In this document: positions 49,958-61,967 of the stretch, piece by piece
Layout: each line of letters begins with the position of its first letter
How positions within the stretch are numbered: the first letter of the stretch is position 1
Assembly (NCBI RefSeq): GCF_036417845.1
Contig: NC_089980.1
Coordinates: 112,121,169-112,185,168, forward strand
Origin: Apteryx mantelli
Lineage: Eukaryota > Chordata > Aves > Apterygiformes > Apterygidae
Direction of reading: 5' to 3'
Length of the DNA stretch: 64,000 nt
The notes under the pieces: model-generated
What the model was told of the DNA's origin: nothing
What the model saw: only the letters and a program-made list of their open reading frames with translations
Databases searched by the model: none
Made by a program: the position numbers and the translations under genes

Positions 49958-50011
49958 CCCGGCCCGGCCCCCGCCCGGCCCCCTCCCGGCCCGGCCCCCG
50001 CCCGGCCCCCG
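49958..50011. repeat. 2 x 27 bp C-rich tandem repeat, G-quadruplex-prone
   Basis: Copies 49958-49984 and 49985-50011, each cccggcccggcccccgcccg plus cccc, differ at the last base. The complementary strand has many closely spaced GGG runs. Confidence 0.85.
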
Positions 50012-53000
50012 CGGCCGTGCCGGGGAGGGTGTCCCACGCCGCGGGAGGAGACGTGGAGGCGGCGAAGGCCTGAGCTGCCTCGCAGAGAAATTCTGGCGGG
50101 CGCGACAGTCGGAGCCTGGCGCTGGCAGGCCGGGAGCGCTCGCCGCGGGGCTGCGGCGCAGGGCGGGTTGCAGCTAGGGTGCTGTGCCGGCAAGGCCATT
50201 GCAAAGGGTGGAGGGAGGCAGACCCGTCACACTTCAGATGTAAACATTTTTTCTCTTCCCACCTCTTTTGATCAGAAGCAATACAGCAGATCAATTTTTT
50301 TTCTCCCCCAAGAGCTCCCTTTGCTGCCCTTGTACTCTTTGCTTACATTCCTTTTTGCAATAACCCTTAAGCTGGACTGAGTCTAGAGAAGATGTGCTTC
50401 TTAGGCTTTCTCATGCAGTCTAGTCTCCCTCTTCCTTCTGTTCCCATTTGATTTCAGGAGAAACTAACAGAGCAAGGTGTTGGCTGCTGCTCAGGAAGAT
50501 GATATCTCAAGCCCTTGGTCTTGTTTAGCTGTTGCTATATGTCTGATCATCTTCTGCGAACACTTTACAATGCCTTTTAGAAGTGAATTTGATTGTCTTC
50601 GTCTCACACGTGGCTTATGGTCTATTGATTAAGAAAGAGAAAGAGGAGCCATAGAGCATGTTGGACAGCAAACCAGAGGAACAAATAAACAATCTATGTT
50701 GATTATGGGTCTGACTTCAGGAGTTTCACTAACAATTTGCTATAAAAGAGTCAGCAACTGACTTGGATATTTAATAAAAAGCAAGCAAACCATAAACCAT
50801 AAAATCAACAATATGTCAGCTTAGGCTGTTTCTCTGTAGATCAATGCAGGAAATGAGAGCAGCAGATGATGCTTCGCTTTTCCAGTTTCAATGCTTTCTT
50901 TGCAAGGAATAGGTTAAGAGAGATTGAGATATATACACAGCTGCATATTTCACTTTGGCTACTGAACAATCCTCAGACAGCATAGCTACTTGACAATTCA
51001 GAGAATGATCATGTGAGTAGTGTACCTTAGTACACAGATCCAGCTGAAGTATGAGTAGATGGTATGGATCATAACAATGTTAAATTTGCTATAAGAGTTC
51101 AGATGAAAGGTCCACCTAGTTATTTATCCTCTTTCAGGAGTGGACAAAGCATATACTTAGGGAAAAGTGTAAGACAAGCATAAAGTGATACTTCCCTGAA
51201 TCCTCAGAGGACAATCATTTGCTGCTCAGGAACTTCTTGAGCTGGAGGAGTGTCCCATGGCACCCTCTCCCATAAAGAAGCCGTGTATCCCTGTGTACCC
51301 ATGCAAACTTTTAGCATTCACACCAACAAGTGGTGCCTGTAAAGAAACACTTTGTTTTGAATGTGCGACCTGCTAGCTTCATTGGATGCCCTCTTATTCC
51401 TACACTGACAGGAGTAAACAGTAGGTCTGTATTGATTTCTCCATGCACTCCTGAGTCTTGTTTTTGCAAGCTGCTTATCCCTTACAAAATATTTTTAATT
51501 GGATTTGGTCCTTGAATACTGAGAGCAAAAAGACATCATAAAACTTTCTGAATATCTAGCAGAGATAGAGATATACTGGGTGAAATTCTGTCCCCATTGG
51601 CACAACAGAACTTAAATGAAGTCAAGATTTTGCCTATTTTCTGTTTAGCTGAGGAAAATTTAAGCTTACATTTAATTTTTTCATTTTTAACTTAGATTTT
51701 AGCTTAGATGATTTATTATATATTTTATTTAAGCTCTCAATGCCAACATTGCTAAAAGCTTGTCATTCTTTGAAAGCATATTCAATAAAATAAAATACTA
51801 TTTCATCCAATAAATCCAACAGCCAGAAAAAAGACTTACAGTTGAATGAAAGGAGTAGCCTGAAAGAGGAATATCATTTCAGCTGGGAGATAAAATTTAA
51901 GTTGGATGGCTAAAGGTGCTTTGGCCTAATTCCACTGTAATATGCAGCAATAGATTGTGATACACTGAGGGCTGAGTTATGCTTATGTTTAGAGTACTTT
52001 CTTGCCTATAAAACACTCTCCAGGTTAATAACATGCATCAACTTTGCTAATATCAGAGGATAGCATACTGCCCTCTACGCAAAAGGAAAGAAAAAACTGC
52101 CCTTTTGGAGGTGGAGAAGGAAGAAGTGGTCTTGCAGTCTTTGTGACTGCAGAGCATGAGCTTAGCGCTCCAATGATGACAGGGAAGGAGAAGGTAGGGA
52201 TATCTCTGATCTTCCAGGATCCAAGTGTGAAATATGTTGAGAGACAAAGTAACAAAATGATGGTGGTACAAAAATTTATGCACATGGGAATGACTGTATT
52301 GTGATTTAGACTCTGTCTAAAGACTCTGTGACCAAACAGTGCTAGAGCAGAGGCAGTTGCATTAGAAAGCTGTTTCTAGGCTCTTAAATTTTTAACAGAA
52401 ATATTAGAACACCAAAGCAGTTAGGGATAACAAACCCTGATTAAAGCTCAGCTCTCAGACAATTTTCAATATTTACAACCTGGGTAAGAAATATGCATTC
52501 CTCAGCTGCTTCTTTTTGATGGTTAAGAAGGTAGGAGTAAGGAGGTTTTTACAGTCCTATTCATATTGATGGCAGGACTAGCTATACATCAAAATAGCCA
52601 CACTGGCAAAGCTTTGTAATGTAGATATGACTTAGTCAGCCATCCTCCCTTCCAGCTCCATCAAAACTTAATTTTACATTTTTTTCCATCTGTCAGAAAC
52701 TTCTTTAAGATTCTTAGCTTTCTCTCACCAGCAAAAAGGTACGGCATTCAAAATCTTAGCTTTATCTTAGAGTCATTTTGATCTGCATTGTTATCACTGT
52801 TCTGTTCTACAGCATTTTCCATTTTCAACAGTGGGTTTATCTTTACAGAAAATTTCCTGTGATCACTTTCATTCAAAAATAAATGCATCTGAATAACATT
52901 TTAAATGTATCCAAATATTTGGATCTTTCTGGAGTAAAAGGCAGCAGAAGCAGCAAAAAAATCTCCATTGCTTTGCACAGGTAAATGACAGATTTTTACA

Positions 53001-53272
53001 TGCCCATGAAGTTTTTCCAATGAAATGGTGCTTGAAAATGTGGTTAAAGAAGAAAACATTTCAGTATTTTTTTAATTTGTTAAAAATAAAGAATTAAAAC
53101 AAAATGAACATAAAAATATTTCTTCAAAAGTTAGAAAGAAAAAAATTAATTCTTTCAAAAAAGCAATTTTTTTAATGAGAAATCTTTTCATTAAAACAGA
53201 CAAAGCATTAGCTTGATAACCATATCTGATGACTGGGCAATAATTAATAGTTCAAAACTGCTGCTTTATATT

Positions 53273-53475
53273 CATAGAATCACAGAATGGTTGACATTGG
53301 AAGGGGGCTTTGGAGATCAGCTAATCTGACATCCCTGGATCACAGCAGGGTCACCGCAGGTTGCTCAGAGCCATGTCCAGTCAGGTTTTGAATATCTCCA
53401 AGGATGGAAATGCCACAGCCTCTCTGGGTCACCTACTCCACGCCTCACAGGATCACCCTCACAGGAAAAAAAAGC
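53273..53475 (-). mobile_element. CR1 LINE 3' end, antisense
   Basis: Starts tcatagaatcacagaatggt, the reverse complement of the avian CR1 terminus, followed by 'ttggaagggggctttggagatca', 'gttgctcagagccatgtccag' and 'ggatggaaatgccacagcctc', all standard CR1 3' sequence. It is truncated near 53475. Confidence 0.93.
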
Positions 53476-53744
53476 ATATTATGTTTAAATGGGTACTGGT
53501 AGAGAACTGCTACTACAGGAAGCTCAGCTTGGTACAGTCTCATTTATACTGACTTTTGGAATCATTTATACTGTTTTTTGGGAATGTTCCCTTGAGTGAA
53601 ATATCACCCAGATCATGTCCTGGCTTTATCTTGGAAAGAACTAATTGAAGAGATCCAAAACTCAGCCAACAAGAGAGAAAACTATCAAGAATTGTGGACA
53701 ATCGGGTGTTCAGTAGTCAAACTCCATTCTTAACCCTCTTTTAT

Positions 53745-54262
53745 GTTTCAGTGTAACATTTATCAAGAGTCTATATTTTTCAAAGGAAACAAGTTAGGCT
53801 GATAGGTCTATAATTTCAGAGTTCCTCTTTTTTCCATTTATTAAAGACAGATACTTCATGATTTTCCAGTTTTAGTCTTTTAGAGTCTCACCGATCCTCC
53901 GTGAGTTTTCAAAAATAATTGCTAATTGATTTGAAATTCCTTTAGCTTGTTCTTTAATTACCTCTGGGTCAATACCATTGGGCTAGCCTGACTGATAACA
54001 TTTACTTTATCAAAGGACTCTCCAACCATTTATTTTCTTACTGAAGCTTGAGTTGTTACCCCTTTGTTATTAATGCCAATTGTATTAGTCATCTAACTGA
54101 AGTTGATTTTTTCAGCTAAGAGTGAAGCAAAAAAAGACATTTAACCCATCAACCTCCTCAGCCTCATCTGTTGCTAGTTTTCCTTCCACTTTGCGAAGCC
54201 TTTCCTTTCCTTGGATCTTGTTACATTTTCTAATCAAATACGCCTTTTAAATCTGCAGGCAA
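53745..54262 (-). mobile_element. decayed CR1-type LINE ORF2 (reverse transcriptase N-terminal part)
   Basis: Read on the minus strand, right to left, it gives ORF2 landmarks: an LNVFF.FTLS segment (like the LNAFFASVFT of CR1), then NGIDPEVIKEQA and NQLAIIFENS (DGI.P.VLKELA and LAIIFENSW in CR1), then NYRPISLT, the reverse-transcriptase motif. Stops and frame changes show it is dead and old. Confidence 0.82.
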
Positions 54263-54545
54263 CTCCCAGGCTGAGAAAAGCTGTAGCCACACTCATGGTT
54301 TGATTGAGAGTTTAGAAGGTGGAAACAAACTGAAGGAATGGGCTGAAAAGACCTGAGCTACCCACAGTGCTAGGCCAAGGGCCATCCAGAAGGCCAAGCC
54401 ACAGACAGGGCTGGAGACAGGGACACCGACAGCATAACTCCAGCAGGGACTGGGTGCCCAGGGCTGAGCTAAATGGAGCCCTTGAGCTCATGGGCACAGC
54501 TGTGGGTGGTGGCCCCAGGTGAGGCTCATCAGGGCAAATTAAGGC
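54263..54545. other. GC-rich unidentified sequence between LINE fragments
   Basis: A locally GC-rich piece (for example ccaagccacagacagggctg) lying between two LINE fragments. It is neither CR1 nor any exon I recognise. It could be a younger insert that split older LINE copies. Confidence 0.35.
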
Positions 54546-54879
54546 CTACTGATGCTCTTAGGGCAACAATTTACTATTTCTTGTAAATTATTGTAAATTC
54601 TTCTGTTTCAGACTACAGGCTGAACAAAGCTTTCTTATAAGGAAACAGTAATATTCCCATTCATGGCCCAAAAAATGGTTTGTGTCGTTCCCAGGATTTT
54701 CCCTTTTTCTCTAGAATGCATTAACAGGCAATGGGATGGCTATAATAGATTGTACAGAGTTCTCTTCAAACCCCACCACTGCAAGTCTTGTATAATTGAT
54801 TCTGCATTATCCTTCCTTACTTGTGTTTGTAGTTTCCAATTAATGAATCCTTAGTTTGCAAGTGACACTCTTAGTATTA

Positions 54880-55470
54880 GTTGATAGGTTCATGATCTTG
54901 GAATTTGAACTATGAAATTCATTTCATTCTCTAGGTCAGCTGGTGATTCCTGTGTGATATAGTGATCCTTGTCTGCACCTGTTATGACTCACAGTTTTAT
55001 GTTATCATCGAATTTCATTGCCATACTCTTATTTTTTGTGCTGACCATTAATGAAAATATGAAATAAAACTGGTCCTTGAGGCACTTTCAATCAGTTTCT
55101 ATTCAGCCTGATATCTCATCCCTACAAGCTGCATTGTTGTTAGATAGATTCCAATTTATCTTACAGTTCGCCTACTGTTCCCATTTTTAGTACTAGTTTA
55201 TCATGTGGGACTATATTAGATGCTTTACTGATGGCTAAACAGATGAGATTCATCATATTTAATTAACCTAGAAACTGATTTAACATGTCAAAGAAAGAAA
55301 TCAGATTTACTTGGGCATAGTTTACCTTTGAAAAACTAATGCTGTATTTTAAACCAGGTTTTATAATTATTATGTCTTTATGATGTTCTTTAAAAATACT
55401 ACATTTGCTTTTTTCTAGTCAGGTGGGTAACCCTTACTTTGATAATATGTTTTTAATTGTCATATTGCAT
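54880..55470 (-). mobile_element. decayed CR1-type LINE ORF2 (reverse transcriptase catalytic part)
   Basis: Minus-strand reading shows SKASNIVPHDKLVL (SKAFDTVPHDKL in CR1), then KVPQGPVLFHIFING (VPQGSVLGPVLFNIFIND), then a decayed FADD-like DDNIKL. The frame is broken. It lies to the right of the NYRPISLT fragment although it is downstream of it in ORF2, so it is a separate copy or a rearranged one. Confidence 0.82.
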
Positions 55471-58400
55471 TCTCTTGTAAGGAAAAAAACTCAGAGTGTT
55501 TCCTTTTCATTTACACTTTTTACAAGTCCTTAGATTTTCAAACCTTCGAAAAACTTTGATTGTACTATTTGTGTCTGAAAGATATACTATTTAAGAAACA
55601 AAATTTTGGCTATAATAAAATCAAATTCATGTGTCAATGAAAAAATTTAATCTCTTATAGTCGCCACATAAAAAAGTATTATTAGGTTGAATTTATGACT
55701 AAAAGAAATTCCCAGTAATTTTGGAATATTTTCTTCTTGGGTATCTAAGTGAAAATAAGGAACCCCAAAAAGAGAAAATTAAGCCCAGAACTTCCTTTTC
55801 TACTCTGTCACAGAACATCTGCAGGAGTCAAAAGCTGCCAGTGACGTTTGGTTATCCTCTTACCTCATATTAACTAACACAATTTATCCCACTTGCATTA
55901 AGGGACCAGCAAAGAGAAGATAACTTGAACTGGTAGGTTGTATTCAGCCCTCCTCTAGAAAGATGATACTTAAAGTTTTGCCATGATCATTGCTATTTTG
56001 ACTCTGTTAGCCACCCAAGTTAGAAGTACTTTACCCTTTCCCCTCCCCTTATATTCATCTCACAGGGATTGGGGCAACATGCCTCACAAGGCATCAGAAT
56101 CTTTCTGGCTTCTCCAGAGTCATTGGTGAACCTTGTATGTTTGATAAATGTGCATACTCCCTTTTCATACTGACAAAGTTTTCTTACATAATCATTTATT
56201 TTTTACATTCTTGCTCTCTCTTCAAGCAAAAGATAGAAATACAGTTTTTGAAATGAAAGTATAGCTTTGAATCATTCCTTTGACATACCTTTCAACAGTG
56301 CTAGGGGGAGCATTTCATGCCATAATTAAAAGATCAGTGAATATTATTTTGCAGCTCTGTCACTATGCTAATCTTTAGCTTTTCAAATTTTTATTTGCTT
56401 ATATCAAAACAGAAAAAAATTAGAAGACTTTCCAAATTCCAATCTCCTCTTTTTATTATGTTTTAATTCAGCAACTGCTTGTCTGATCATTTCAAATTAT
56501 ATAGAAAAATAATATCTTGTTCCACACAGTTTAAAACTATCATTCCCACAATTATTTGGATTTTCTTTTCTTAGAAGAGACAAAGTAAAATAATTTCCTC
56601 GAATAACAGTGATGTAATAGCTAAACTTGAAAATTAAGCTTACACATAGGAATATAGGAATAATTCCTATGATTTTATTTGATGTTTAAATATTATTTCC
56701 ATTTAGGTATTTCTCCTGATTTATTTACTAGAAAAAGAAAACTTTAATATATAAACAATGTGAGAATTTTTATCTCATTTTACACCAGTGTAAATTATAA
56801 CAATGTCTAGTAAAACAAGTATTGGAGAAGGCTAAAGCATAAAGTGATTAAGCAGTTTATAAAACTATAGCTCTCATAGTAGACAGAACATTGCATGACA
56901 TGGCTTAGGTCAAAGTAAATCCTAGAAAAAATATTTACATAGGTTAGTCAATAACATCTTGTCTATGAAAAATTGTTTTTTCAACAAAACGTGATCATAT
57001 GAAAAAGTCCTAGGTCAAGTGCTCAATTTTCTACTGAAAAACAAGTCCTCCCTCCCATTTTACCCTTTCCCTTGAAAAAAATTTCTTCTTAGAAGTGAAA
57101 TCTTATCTGAAATGCAAGAATTAAGAATAGTGCCACATCAGGATTGTAGTTTAGGTCCTTTTAAATTAGCCTCTTTCTAACCAGCAGGCAATGTTCCCCT
57201 AGCATTTTAAGTCTCCAGTGAAGCACCGTCTTCTCTCATTAAGAAGGAAAATTACAATACATGGTAGGAAGCCCCAGGCCAGGGAGCTTATCCCATGAAT
57301 GGAAAATGGATATGTGAATACTTGATCTAGCCGTCCAATGAGATATCTCCTTCACATTTCCAGAGAGAAATATTTTATTTTAATTTTTGTTGAAAATTCA
57401 ACATTATCTTGGCAAACAAATCTGTTATTTTTTTGGATCACTAGTATTAAATGACAGTTGAGATAGAAAATGCAAGATAATCAATGTTTTCTATTTTAAA
57501 GGTCCTCAGAGATCTTCTAGAGCAACACTTGCAGACATTAGGGACTAAAATGAGCCACCAAAGTAAATGTCCTGTTTTTCAGGGGTGCTGACACTTGTTA
57601 TTCCTATTGGCCTGAGTAGGAATTCTGAGCTTATAGCACCTTTGAGTATCACATAAGTTTTACTTAAGTAGTTAGTTTTTAGGCACTCAAGTCTGAAGGA
57701 AAAAAAAAAGGCAATTTAGTGTAATAGTATGAAAACGTGTGTGACTTGCAGCACTTTGGGTTCATGTCTAAGAGTTATGTCTGGGCTTAGTAAAGTAACC
57801 TGGAATATCACGAAATCAGTCTGAAGTGGAACTTCCATAACAAACACAGAATTTACTGCAAGTGAAGTAGCAGGAAAAGAAGTGCAAAATAATTCCAGAA
57901 TATCACTAGTGCATAAGTAAGCATTCCTTGCAAATAAGTCACTCATTAATAGAAACAGGATATAAATAAATGATGTTTGAGACTGCTTTCAAATGCTTAT
58001 AGTTCTTTATATGATACAATTTAGAATGTTTCACAGCATCTAAAATGTATAAAAATAAATATCTACAATATTTACAAAGTATGGTACAATCCAATCTTTA
58101 AAAAGACTTGTAAAGATGTGTTCTTTAGCTCATACTGAGGTAAGCATGTTTCCATAAGACTGAGAAGAAATAGAAGAGGCAGTCATTTTGAAGGAATCCC
58201 TTTGTCCTGTTGTTCTAGTCTGCAACACAGCTAAAAATGTGCCATTTTCAGGTGGTCTTAAGAGTATTGAGCCAAAGTCAGCCTTGCTGTGATTCCATTG
58301 AGGTAAGTTTAGTTATGCTAGGGAGGAATTTGTCCCACTTTGCGTTCTCTGCTGCGCTGGTGTCTTCTGCGGAAACTGTCACTGCTTCGTCTAAATTTGA

Positions 58401-58738
58401 AGTCATACTCATTCCTGGTATGTGGAGATGCAGTTCCACTGATTTCAATGGGCTCAGTGTAGCTGTGATATCTGTAACATAAAATATAGATTTTAAGGTG
58501 ATTTTACTGCTTGTAACAGGTAGCTGACCGGCTCACTCTGTGACTGGCACTGTCTCTTAACAATATAAAGATGATCTACTAAAAAAAAGATCTACCAGAA
58601 AATGATCTACATGAAAATGTTCCAAACTGCACTTGCAAATTTTAAGCAAAGACTCCCTGACTGAAGTCTAAGGGGATTTCTAATGGATAGATCTTAATTT
58701 TCTTACTGTCAAACATTTTAAGCATGTTCTATTACTTA

Positions 58739-58744
58739 TTTAAT
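58739..58744 (-). terminator. possible ATTAAA polyadenylation signal of HCRTR2
   Basis: Minus-strand ATTAAA (plus-strand tttaat), 174 nt after the HCRTR2 stop. It is a common variant signal; other 3' ends further down are possible. Confidence 0.3.
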
Positions 58745-58917
58745 TACCCTTTCTTAAATAGCTTATGGTTCCTGATCCAGGTGCTACTGTGAAATACAGA
58801 TTTTTGTGTACAAGTCAATACAGGGCAGGCCCAAACGGAGAATGATGACAGATAATGGATATAGAGCAAAACATCATCTACAGCCACACAGCATCAAAAG
58901 ACATAGAGACAAATATA

Positions 58918-59144
58918 CTACCAATGGGGAACAGGTGCAGTACCATTTGCTGGAAGTGTGTTTATGTTGGTCAATACAACATGTTCTGAAAGTTTTGAAA
59001 CGTTATCAAAATTGCTGATCTGGGTGGTCAAGGATTTTCGACTCTCTGTACTGGCACGACCTCTGGTAAGCCGCTCATCACGGTGATGGCGAATGCCAAA
59101 GAAGCAACAAGAAAATGCTGCTTTAAATTCTTCTCTAAATTTCC
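58918..59144 (-). CDS. HCRTR2: HCRTR2 last exon: helix 8 and C-terminal tail
   Basis: 227 nt from acceptor tttgtgattgacag to stop TAG at 58920-58918. It begins (G)KFREEFKAAFSCCFFG (helix 8, with a cysteine pair likely to be palmitoylated), then RLTRGRASTESRKSLTTQIS, SNFDNVSKLSEHVVL, and ends NGTAPVPHW. The serine/threonine-rich tail would be the site of receptor kinase phosphorylation. Confidence 0.96.
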
Positions 59145-61967
59145 CTGTCAATCACAAAAAAGACTCATGGAAACATTATGTCATAAACTATGTTTCAACA
59201 AAGCTTGTAGATTAGAAAAAAGCAGTTATCTAATGCAAAATTAACCCAGAATATGCAAATGTCCTTCTAACACCACTGAAGTAGGAAGTCCCAATTTCAA
59301 CAGCTTAGGAAAAGACAGGAAAGATACAACTTTCATAAGAATGTATGTAAGACATGGTATGAATCCCATACTATTCTTGGCTAGACAGAACAGACTAACT
59401 ACAATGACTTCTGCAATTATGCTGTAGACAGTCTGTTGATTAATAACATATCTAATGAAAGCAAATGATTAAGCACTGGTAGGCTTAAATGACTGAATTG
59501 TTATTTGACATGTGAAATGAGAGGGCATGGCTAATTTGTTTTTCACCTTGAGTACATTTAAAAAGAAAATTCAAAGTGTATGATAGCCCATTAACCTGCT
59601 TTTAGAGCTCAGAGTAAATTGTTCAAGTCATCCTCACACTACGCACAATAAAAAACTGCGGTGGACCAGTTTAGGTCCTGATTCTGCTTTCCAAATAAAA
59701 TCAAATAAGACAAACCCAAACTAAGACAAATCCATACTAGTAAACTAAATAGCATCCTGGTGCATTCTTTGGCCTGAAACCTAATTAGCACCGTCTGGCC
59801 ACGCCCATACTATCAAACCCTCACAGCCTGCAAAATCTGATGGCTGTAAATAAAATGCCAACTGGTGACAGCCACTGGCCTGTGCTAACTCCCAGATTGT
59901 ATCCAGGGAGTGTGTGGGGGAATAGCAAATGTTTCAGGCCAAAGTCATGCCAGGGACTTTTCTAACAAATTAGTGGTATGGACAGTCAGATTCAAGAACT
60001 TGGACCCATGCCCTGGCACTGTTTAATTTACTTATAGATACACTGCCTGCAAGTAACGGGATACATAAGCAACTTCTTCCAAAAAGAGGATCTAGCTCCC
60101 ACTGGAGGAGCTATGCTGGTGTTACACAGCTATTAATTATTGCTGTGGCTCATTACATTTAAGCTAAACATTAAACCTGAATTTTAGGTAACTGCAACTT
60201 ACCACTGAGGAAGTTATAAATAATAGGATTGGCTGCACTGTTTGCATATACAAGCCAGTGTGAGAATGTGAACCAGGCATATACAGTTTCTCTGTCATCA
60301 GCATGATTAAACATCCCAAAAACCCTAAGGGAAAAGAAAAGCAAACCTGAAAGATGGCAAAATTAGAAATCATTTAAGAAGAAGTCACACACAACTTCTA
60401 CTCTACATTTATCTCAGATGACTTATTTGCAATATCACAGAAAAGCTGATTCAACACTGCTAGCTTTCTTGAAAGAATAAAGACCTCTCCCCATCTATCA
60501 GCCTCTTTTCTTAATGGTTTTGTACAACGTAGAGTCCATAAGCAATTTGCTTTGTAGGGGTGCAGATGCATGATTTTTCTGCTAAATAGCTTAAGTAAAT
60601 GATTGTTAGATTAGCCAAGTTGCTTTTGTCTTATTCATGTCATTGTGCTTTTCAGCTCTGGGCTGTCTCCTGTACACGGTCATTCTGTAGAATTAGAATG
60701 GCACTAAATTGGCTCCAAAATGAGCTATAGAGGCCATAGTAGCAGCTTCTGTCCTCCAGAGAAATCTGCTTTGCCCACATTCCTTACATCTGACTTTTGC
60801 TATTTAAATGAAAATTTAACTAGGGGCCTAGATGCCTGCTGTAGCCTATGCAGCCTTTGTAATTTCTCTGCAGAGTGTGGTTCTGCTCATAGGCGACCTG
60901 AATTGCCTTCTAGAAATACATGTCCCTCTCTGCTTCACCTACCAAGGGAACTGAAGATGAATAAGCACTTAAATTATGCCTCAGGAAAGTGTCAGAATTG
61001 AGCGGGATATATTTAAGCTTCCATGTCCAACTTGAAATTATTCCTTAAAAAATAAAATGTTCCTCAACCACAAGCCTCCAACAAAAGAGGGTTTCTACTT
61101 TAAGATTTTTTTTTTCCTGGAAATTAGCAAATGGCTTCAAGATAGAAACTTCTGCTATATGTCATTATTTATCAATATTCCAAAGGACTCTAAAGATATA
61201 ACTATATCAAGGTCTCAGACTGCTAAGCACTGCACAAAAAACTGTGTAAACAATTTTCTGTCCCAAGTGAACAAGACAGAAAAAGGTGAAAATGTAAAAA
61301 ACAGCTTCATATACATATTAAAGGATTAGCTTAAGGTCTCACTATTGCACATGATGGAGCTTAGGTTAGAAAGCAGTATTTCTCAGTCCTCGGGGCTGTA
61401 TCAGAACACTGCAGTCTCCCACTAACCTTTAGGTGGTGCTGGTCTGTGCGTGCATTTACAGCAAACAAGCTGTAAACCCATGTAAATGACAAAGGAAACA
61501 ATGTGGAGGTAGGTTACACCATTTTCATGAATCAGAGCTTGCTAATAGGAGTTCTGCAATCTGGCCTTCAATTTCTGTACTATAGATAGGTTAGCTATAT
61601 ATTTTTTGCAACCTTATGTGTATTTTCAGTTTCTTTATCATGAAATATATAGGCTTCTCTCTCAAAAGTACCTGTTGGAATAAAAGGTATCACACCACAG
61701 AGAATTGTTTTTAGCAGAAAGCTTATCAAGTGTTTACATTTTTTACCTTTTTAAGACATTGAGGATACTAATTGGTAAATAGCAAAGCGCAAAAACCAGG
61801 AGGACAACCATTAGCATACGTGCTGTTTTCCTTCTTGCACGAATCTGTTTTATTTCAGCCGCCACTGCACTAATCTTTGACTTTGCTGATTGTCCCATCC
61901 CTCGGGGCAGTGCTGAGGACTGCAGAGGTTTCCATTTTTTCTGAACAACAGAAGAAGTTCCTGGGAT
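58918..61967 (-). CDS. HCRTR2: Orexin/hypocretin receptor 2, 3' part of gene (last three coding exons)
   Basis: Joined 61967-61747, 60324-60203, 59144-58918 on the minus strand; the upstream exons (N-terminus to TM5) lie beyond the right edge. The 189 residues cover the third intracellular loop, TM6, TM7 and the whole C-terminal tail of a class A G-protein-coupled receptor. Diagnostic pieces are IPGTSSVVQKKWKPLQ, AAEIKQIRARRKTARMLMVV, CYLPISIL (TM6 CxxP), SAANPIIYNFL (TM7 NPxxY) and SLTTQISNFDN in the tail. These match orexin receptor 2 almost residue for residue. The receptor binds orexin A and B and couples mainly to Gq in brain arousal circuits. Phases and splice sites are all consistent. 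GFRAL follows about 9 kb downstream on the same strand. Confidence 0.95.
59145..60202 (-). other. HCRTR2 last intron
   Basis: 1.06 kb GT-AG intron; no other feature seen. Confidence 0.9.
60203..60324 (-). CDS. HCRTR2: HCRTR2 exon: third extracellular loop and TM7
   Basis: 122 nt, acceptor cttttcccttag, donor GTAAGT, entering in phase 2 and leaving in phase 1. It encodes VFGMFNHADDRETVYAWFTF and SHWLVYANSAANPIIYNFLS, with the TM7 NPxxY motif. Confidence 0.96.
60325..61746 (-). other. HCRTR2 intron between the TM6 and TM7 exons
   Basis: 1.4 kb GT-AG intron. Plus-strand open frames at 60720-61001 and 61057-61329 lie in it and show no family resemblance. Confidence 0.9.
61747..61967 (-). CDS. 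HCRTR2: HCRTR2 exon: third intracellular loop and TM6
   Basis: 221 nt between acceptor gttcatttttag and donor GTAAAA, entering in phase 0 and leaving in phase 2. It runs from IPGTSSVVQKKWKPLQ through AAEIKQIRARRKTARMLM to CYLPISILNVLK. The basic RARRK end of the loop and the CYLP of TM6 are intact. Confidence 0.96.

Larger units (their letters stand above)
49540..50180 (-). promoter_or_regulatory. GFRAL: CpG island promoter of GFRAL
   Basis: The only dense GC/CpG block in the window, surrounding GFRAL exon 1. It contains many CCGCCC/GGGCGG (Sp1-type) sites, a pentamer repeat and a C-rich 27-bp tandem repeat. No TATA box is evident. Transcription probably starts between about 49830 and 50100 on the minus strand; the exact start cannot be told from sequence. 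Long open frames over this block on both strands are a GC artefact. Confidence 0.8.
50181..58738. other. intergenic region between HCRTR2 and GFRAL
   Basis: 8.6 kb between the HCRTR2 3' end and the GFRAL promoter. It holds antisense CR1-type LINE fragments (53273-53475, 53745-54262, 54880-55470) and a GC-rich unidentified piece between them (54263-54545). Elsewhere AT-rich, with no exon or RNA gene recognised. Confidence 0.75.

Noticed and set aside
49632-50380. Large overlapping open frames (up to 228 codons) on both strands around 49.6-50.4 kb
   Set aside because: They lie on the CpG island and translate to low-complexity Ala/Arg/Pro/Gly. Stop codons are rare in such GC-rich DNA. The real coding content is only the 22-nt GFRAL exon 1.
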